64,000 nucleotides of DNA, taken from positions 1,178,001 through 1,242,000 of the forward strand of contig JAPEIS010000006.1 in the NCBI GenBank assembly GCA_029531795.1, in the 5' to 3' direction. Under the pieces are notes generated by a model. That model made no database searches and was not told where the DNA came from. It saw only the letters and a program-made list of their open reading frames with translations. Source of the DNA: Sclerotinia nivalis (taxonomy: Eukaryota > Ascomycota > Leotiomycetes > Helotiales > Sclerotiniaceae). Positions 58,561 through 64,000 of this stretch are shown here, in pieces (the stretch's first letter is position 1; every line of letters starts with the position of its first letter). The position numbers were made by a program, and so were the translations under genes.

Positions 58561-60180
58561 TCTAAAGAAAGATCTAATCAAATTATAGCCCTTTACCCTT
58601 TTGAAAATACTCTCTTTTTTATTCAATACAAAAATCAATCCTTTAAAAACAAAATCAAAGCCTTTATATTCATTGATACTTTTGATATAAAGAAAAAATA
58701 TAATGCTCTTGAATATTAGTTCAATTATTCGTTGAATATTACTGATTATATTGAAGATTTTGCTAGTGAAATGAAAGATCGAATCGAAAATCAGAACCTC
58801 TATAAAGCAATCAATCTTTTCAAAGCTAACTACTTAATCAAAAACAATAAAACGATCCAGTTCGTCGAACAATACTACAATAAAGCTAAAAAGGGTCTCA
58901 AAAACCTCGAAAGAATCTGGACCTCTACCCTCGGAAAAGCTCTTGTACGATTATAATCGAAGGATTTGACTTTGAAAGATATATTAATAAGAATAGACAT
59001 TGTCTATTGTGCCTTCTGTTTTAACCCCCAAATTCTTGTCAAATTCCTGAATGGAATTATAATCAATTATCTCTACCAAAAAAGAGGCAAAGGAGCAAAA
59101 AAGTATTGTTCTACAGATTTCTGTTTTATATATAGATTCATTATAAGAGCCGATATGAAAAATAAAAAGGATTGAACCTCTTTTCCTTTTGATCTTAATC
59201 AAAATCCTATCCTCAAGAACTATAAACTTACTTTTGATCGTCTTGGGTTCTTAAAAGAATATAAAGAAAATGAAACTCTTTCTAATGTTAAACAAAACGA
59301 TAAGTTTATTTGTGAAATAGATATAATAACTATTATTCCAATGCCCAACGAAAACGAAGCTGAATCGGATAATGAAGAAAGGTTGAATGTAATAACTTCT
59401 TCAACTTCCACTTGTATACATCGACTCCTTCATTCTCAAACTATTGTATCGATTTCGGAATCTGCTACTACAAATATCGATAAATAATAAAAGCGAAATT
59501 ATCAATTCGATCTTTCAAAGAATACCCCTTTATACCCATCAATTTTAGATAAATATATTCCTTGCTACTGTGCAACTGATTATAGCCAAAAGCTTATTTC
59601 GGAAAAGAACAATTCTACAGACTTTAATAATTTTAAGATCGTTTTAAATTCTTCCCGGGATTTGAAAAGCTGTATCTGCAATCCTAACTTCCAATTTGAT
59701 AGAGAATGGTATTCATTAATAAACGATAGCTATATTGTTAATCAAGTAGAGTAGAAGATTATAATATTATTAGATGAAAGTATTGTTGTCAATACTTCTT
59801 ATATATATCACTTGTATATATTAACAAAACTTCTAGATCTAAAAACAAAATATATTTCAACTAAAGAATTACAGAATCAATTGGTTATTATAATTAAGAA
59901 TCGAAAATGTGTCACGGGGTCCCCGTATATGGTATACGGAGACCGCTCGGGTTCCGACCCATAGGAGTCGGACCTCGGATAAGTGTAGGCTAGCCCCGGT
60001 CGGGGCTAGCGCTACACATAAATGTATTTAAGAAACCGTTCCTTCTATAGAAACGTAGCTCTTCGAGCTACGTCTTATCAGCAAAAGTGATTTCTGTTAT
60101 CCTGTCTGCTGCCTCCGTGATAAAATGTATCGATAAAATAAAATTAATTGAAAAGTTTTATTCTTAATTCCGTCTTTATC
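58560..60180 (+). pseudogene. Unrecognised gag-like polyprotein remnant, split by a solo LTR
   Basis: A single frame can be followed from about 58566 to 60165 with scattered stops. Longest open piece 58732-58956 (DYIEDFASEMKDRIENQNLY, then FVEQYYNKAKKGLKNLERIW), then KDLTLKDILIRIDIVYCAFC, KRGKGAKKYCSTDFCF, DLNQNPILKNYKLTFDRLG and an Asn/Glu/Ser-rich block (NENEAESDNEERLNV). The frame resumes after the LTR at 59910-60122 (KNRKC then IDKIKLIEKFYS). Helical N-terminus followed by Cys-containing and acidic parts suits a retroelement Gag, but I recognise no family. It lies just upstream of chromovirus copy B3, probably as older inserted DNA. Confidence 0.55.
59910..60122 (+). repeat. Hairpin-rich solo LTR (213 bp), TSD AAATG
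   Basis: Begins TGTCACGG and ends CCGTGATA (one transition from a perfect inverted end). Target duplication AAATG at 59905-59909 and 60123-60127. GC-rich island in AT-rich DNA. Hairpins: a long stem at 59983-60017 (GCTAGCCCC-GGTC-GGGGCTAGC with outer GTGTAG/CTACAC) and a perfect 9-bp stem at 60053-60073 (ACGTAGCTC-TTC-GAGCTACGT). Confidence 0.93.
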
Positions 60181-60465
60181 TGTTACGATCACGCAACAGT
60201 TTCGTCAAAACAAGAAACCTAAACGGAGGCGTTCTTATTTCGAATCATCAGCATAGAAACGTCATCGATTAGTTTGGAATGTTTAGTAAACAAGCTTCTT
60301 TGTATTGCTTATGAAAAGATAGGAATGATAACGAACTATAAGTGTTCTGATATCTCTTTATTGATTGAACTTAAAAGTAATAGTTTATTTATAATTAGAA
60401 AGGGTAATGAAAAGTTTAGCTATAGTTTTACGACTAATTGATTCTTTGCCTATATGATCTTAACA
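60181..60465 (+). repeat. Family B LTR (285 bp), 5' LTR of copy B3
   Basis: TGTTACGATC..GATCTTAACA, the fourth copy of this LTR. Mutated mainly G to A on the + strand (GATAGGAATGATAACG where the 54484 copy has GACAGGAATGGTGGCG). Gag ATG lies 74 bp after its end, as in B2. Confidence 0.94.
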
Positions 60466-60538
60466 ATTCTTTTCATTCATCTGAAGAACAATTTGTCAAT
60501 TAGTTATCGATATCTTAACGGAATCTTATCGGATAGCA

Positions 60539-61750
60539 ATGGTTGGAATAAGAAATACTTCAGGTTGTCCGACTAATTCAAATACTTCTCAAAGTCGAAA
60601 TAATGCTTTCAGGACTTTTAGTGGGATCGAAGGCGAGATGCCTATACCTAGTCGTCAATCCACTACATAATTGGAATTAGATCTAATACAAAGATTTGAA
60701 AATATACAAGAAGAATTCGATGTTTTCAAACAAGCAAATCAATAAGAAATTGAAGAGACTTTTGCTCGTCTTATACAGGAAAGGGTATCTAATTTATTAT
60801 CAACAATCGCCAAAGGAATAGAGGCGATGTCTAACCCCATTCATATTTCTCCAGGGAAACCTCCAAAACTTCAAAAGTTGTTATCTTATAAAGATCTTAA
60901 TATTGAAGAAGCAAAGGATTTCTTTTTCCAAATTGAACTTATGTTTCGAAATGATAATGGATATTATTTCCTAATTGATCAAAAGAAGATAAATCATATT
61001 ATTCAATATTTTCAACAACAATCATTTGCGGTTTGACATCGATACGAAGTTTCTACAACGAATTCTAATATGTCTTGGAAAGAATTCAAAGAATATATAT
61101 GCAATGCGATATTAGATAAAGGCAATCGATAACGATATGCTATACAATAAATTATCAATACTAAACAACAATCTAATCAAAGTATAAACAGTTTTGTAGT
61201 ACACTTCGATAATCTAAAAAAGGAAATCGAATTTGAAGTGGATAGTATTCGTAAAGAACAACTTTTATCAAACTTACTTCCCTATATTACTAAATGAATT
61301 TCAGAATCCATTCAGCAGCCTGAAAATCGAAACGATTTAATCAAATAAGCATATTGTCTCGAAAATATAAATAAAATATATCGCTTACAAAACGCAAACG
61401 ATCTGCCTCATAGTCGAAGATAAGACAATATAGTTATATCATCAAATTCATCCTTTAATCGTTCTCAAAATGAATCATCTAAACAATAAAATAATATATC
61501 ATCAGCAATCGATATACAATTGCAGCAACATTCTAAATCTCCTTCAAAGGAAAAACCCAACAAAGAAAACCAGAAAAACGATTATAGACAAAGGGACCTG
61601 ATTTATTTCCGTTGTCAATAAAAGAGTCATTATGCAAATAAATGCACTAATCCGCCTGTATGCCGATAATGTAAAGAAGATCATCAATCTTGTATTTGTC
61701 CTATATATTCCCAAAAGGAAAAGAATCAGGGAAACGATCAAACCTAATAG
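60539..61750 (+). pseudogene. Family B gag remnant (copy B3)
   Basis: [18 protein letters not shown] at 60539. Conserved block 60827-61036 ([18 protein letters not shown].., [16 protein letters not shown]) matches B2. A helical capsid-like region follows ([14 protein letters not shown] near 61195). Zinc-knuckle-like remnants at about 61600-61690 (YFRCQ.KSHYANKC; VCR.CKEDHQSC), with the first Cys of the first knuckle changed to Tyr. Interrupted by several stops. Confidence 0.82.
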
Positions 61751-61759
61751 TAATTTTAA

Positions 61760-64000
61760 CCGTTCCGATGACTTTGGGTCCTCAACAAAAGGGATATATT
61801 ATCTTAATTATTGAAATAACTTTTCAAATTAATAATATTCTGACAAAACTTCACTATTTTATCGATTTTAGTGCGCAAGTTAATATTATTCAATAAAGTA
61901 AATATATTAAATGGGATTGGATTCCTAATCCTGGAAAAGACATTTTATTAGTATCTACTAGCAGGATGAACATACCCTCATATAATGATCATCAATTTAC
62001 TATCGAAGTATTAAACGATTCCAAAGAAAAAAGAACTCACATTTATCGATTTATTGCCGCTACTTTGGATCTATTTGAAATCGATGCTATTTTAGGGCTG
62101 CTATAACTTCAAACTGTAAATCCAGATATTAATTGGAGATCAACTACTCTCCGCTTTCGTTCCGCATTACATGATATGGAAATGATAACAGCAAAAGAAT
62201 TATATCGAGATATGAAAACTGGAGTTACAATTTGTATACTTCTACCTGAAACCAATTCTATTATACGATTTTCATCCAAAAACCGAAAAATCTTAACATT
62301 AACACCTTTAAAAATACCTCCCGAATACAAAGAATATGAACAGGCTTTTTCTAAAGATAAGAACAGTTTGCTTCCCGATTATCATCCAATGGAACATCGT
62401 ATTGATCTCGAACCTGGAACTACTCCACCTTGGGGACCAATATATGCTTTATCAGAATAAGAATTAATTGTTCTATAATAATATTTTGACGAATATCAAA
62501 AGAAAGGTTGGATCCGCTATTCGATTAGTTTTGTTGATGCGTCAATTATATTTGTATCAAAGAAAGATAATGATTATCGATTATATATTGATTATTGTGG
62601 CCTTAATAAAATTACGAAAAAGGATTATACACCTTTACCTTTAATTAACGAATCTTTGGATCGCTTAAGACAAGAAATCTTTTTCACAAAACTCGATTTG
62701 AAAGATGCTTACCATCGAATATATATACAGGAAGGCGATGAATGGAAGACGGCTTTCTGTACTCAATATAGCCAATTTGAGTATCTAATCATGCCTTTTG
62801 GTTTAACAAATACTCCTACAATTTTTCAAACTTATATTAATCAAGTATTTATTAGTTTTACAAATAGCATTTGTGTTATATATTTAGACGATATTCTCAT
62901 TTATTCTAAAGACAAAGAAACACATACCACCGACGTTCGCAAAGTTTTCGTTAAATTGATTGAATATAAATTTTATACGAAATTGAAGAAATGTATATTT
63001 TATACATATGAAATCGAGTTCTTAAACTTTATTATATTAACAAAAGGTGTTACTATAGAACCAAACCGAATTCAGACAATTACAAAATGGCCTGAACCAA
63101 AATCGCTCCATAATATCCAAGTTTTCCTAGGCTTTGCAAACTTCTACCATCGATTTATCGCCAGATATTCACGAGTAGCTTATAGTTTAATCGATTTATT
63201 AAAAGGTACCAAAAAAGGAAAAACTATATTAGAATTTAAATGAACTAAGAAGACTCAAGAAGCCTTTGATAATCTAAAGAAGACATTCACTACTGTACCA
63301 ATACTCAGACATTTTGAACCAGCCCTCCGAATCTTACTCGAAACAGATGCTTCTGGATTTGCTTTAGGATACATACTTTCTCAATTATTTTTTGACGATC
63401 TAAATGATCTTATTACTTTTTGATAACATCCCGTTACCTTTTATTCAAGAAAACTCACTTTAGTTGAGCAAAGATATTTTATACATGATCAAGAACTTTT
63501 AGCTATTTATACAGCTTTTGTTCAATGGCGGTATTATATTGCAAGTAGTCAGTATACAATTGTGGTTAAAACGGATCACAATAGTCTTCAATATTTTATA
63601 GAAACAAAGCAATTTAATGGACGACAAGTATGATAGGCTGAAGTTTTAACTGCTTACGATTTCATAATCACATATAAATCCGGAAAATTGAATTCTGTTG
63701 ATGGTTTGTCAAAAAGACCCGATTATACCAAAGATATAAATGGAATTAACGAAATGCTATCTACATTACAAAACAAATTAAGGAACACCGCAATTATTGC
63801 TGCACTTTTTTATTTATCCACAATGGAAATAGAATCCCTGAGAAATATAATAAATCTTTTTCAAAGAGATAAATATAGCTTGCCCTTTCGTAACTCAGAA
63901 AAATCACTAATGATAACTAATTACAAACAATCACTACTATATCGATTGATTTGTATATTGACAGTTAACGAAACAGTATTCGAATTTATATTTGAATCAA
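61760..64000 (+). pseudogene. Family B pol remnant (copy B3): PR, RT, RNase H
   Basis: One frame, -1 to gag. The protease core at 61853-61888 reads FIDFSAQVNII (canonical DSG changed to DFS). EIDAILGLL follows, and an open 94-codon piece ends PPWGPIYALSE. RT is nearly open from 62488: [20 protein letters not shown], then YLIMPFGLTNTPTIFQTYIN and YLDDILIYSKD (62881), then FLGFANFYHRFIARYSRVAY. RNase H: LLETDASGFALGYILSQ, HDQELLAIYTAF, KTDHNSLQYF. The adjacent stops TGATAG at 63631-63636 sit where relatives have Arg-Trp, i.e. CGA TGG changed by C-to-T and G-to-A. The linker (SVDGLSKRPDYTKDINGINE) runs to the window end. Confidence 0.9.

Larger units (their letters stand above)
60181..64000 (+). 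mobile_element. Chromovirus family B copy B3, 5' part, continues beyond window
   Basis: 5' LTR (60181-60465), gag from 60539, then PR, RT, RNase H and linker to the window edge. The same family as B2 in opposite orientation, with an independent set of RIP-type changes. Its RT box YLDD (62881-62892) is intact whereas B2 has YLND. Left flank TTATC; the right end is outside the window. Confidence 0.93.

Noticed and set aside
59910..60122. GC-rich hairpin region as possible tRNA or structured RNA gene
   Set aside because: No cloverleaf, no A/B boxes; matching TSDs and TG..TA ends identify a solo LTR.

Overview
The window comes from a filamentous ascomycete. Genes carry short spliceosomal introns (about 48-135 nt, GT..AG), intergenic DNA is AT-rich with pyrimidine tracts, and the last third is AT-saturated retrotransposon wreckage with the transition-only decay expected of repeat-induced point mutation (RIP). 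The gene set (C45 acyltransferase, secreted invertase, Alt a 1-like secreted protein, P450) fits a plant-associated Leotiomycete. I infer Sclerotiniaceae (Botrytis/Sclerotinia/Monilinia type), but cannot prove the genus from this window.

Gene-bearing part, 1-40.9 kb: a 5'-complete but window-truncated C45 penicillin-acyltransferase-like gene (1-785, -); a TPR/SET/MYND-like protein (2468-4414, -); a 4-nitrophenylphosphatase/phosphoglycolate phosphatase PHO13 homologue with four exons (5294-6383, -); 6-phosphogluconolactonase (8351-9136, +); the mitochondrial import J-protein Pam18/Tim14 (13012-13471, +); a six-exon Gfd2/YDR514C-like DEDDh exonuclease-fold protein (14696-17747, -); the APC/C activator Cdh1/Fzr (19227-21334, -); a GH32 invertase (23822-25518, +) convergent with a small secreted four-cysteine protein (26119-26950, -); a Q/N/S/P-rich coiled-coil protein (30531-33276, +); an eight-exon cytochrome P450 (34270-36442, +); and a small charged hypothetical protein (38362-38874, -). 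The genes are mostly unrelated housekeeping functions. They do not form a cluster, and most are separated by 0.6-4 kb of non-coding DNA.

Retroelement part, about 40.9-64 kb: I recognise three Ty3/Gypsy-type families plus solo LTRs. Family A (146-bp LTR, gag-PR-RT) is broken inside RT at 46510, and its missing RT/RNase H part lies inverted at 53895-54483. Family B has 285-bp LTRs (TGTTA..TAACA) and is a chromovirus with a C-terminal chromodomain. One near full-length copy (46511-53894, -) and a second copy (60181 to beyond the window, +) are present. Family C is a pol fragment (54769-58.1 kb, +) split in frame by a 253-bp solo LTR with a CCCGT target duplication. A further gag-like ruin (about 58560-60180, +) is split by a 213-bp hairpin-rich solo LTR with an AAATG duplication. 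Pol frames stay in register over kilobases and are broken almost only by stop codons.

The observations most worth a second look are: an antisense open frame between the chromodomain and the 3' LTR of the family B element; the junctions at 46510/54483, which imply an inversion between oppositely oriented LTRs; and the -1 frame offset of pol relative to gag in families A and B. All splice sites were placed by eye from GT/AG, frame and family conservation.
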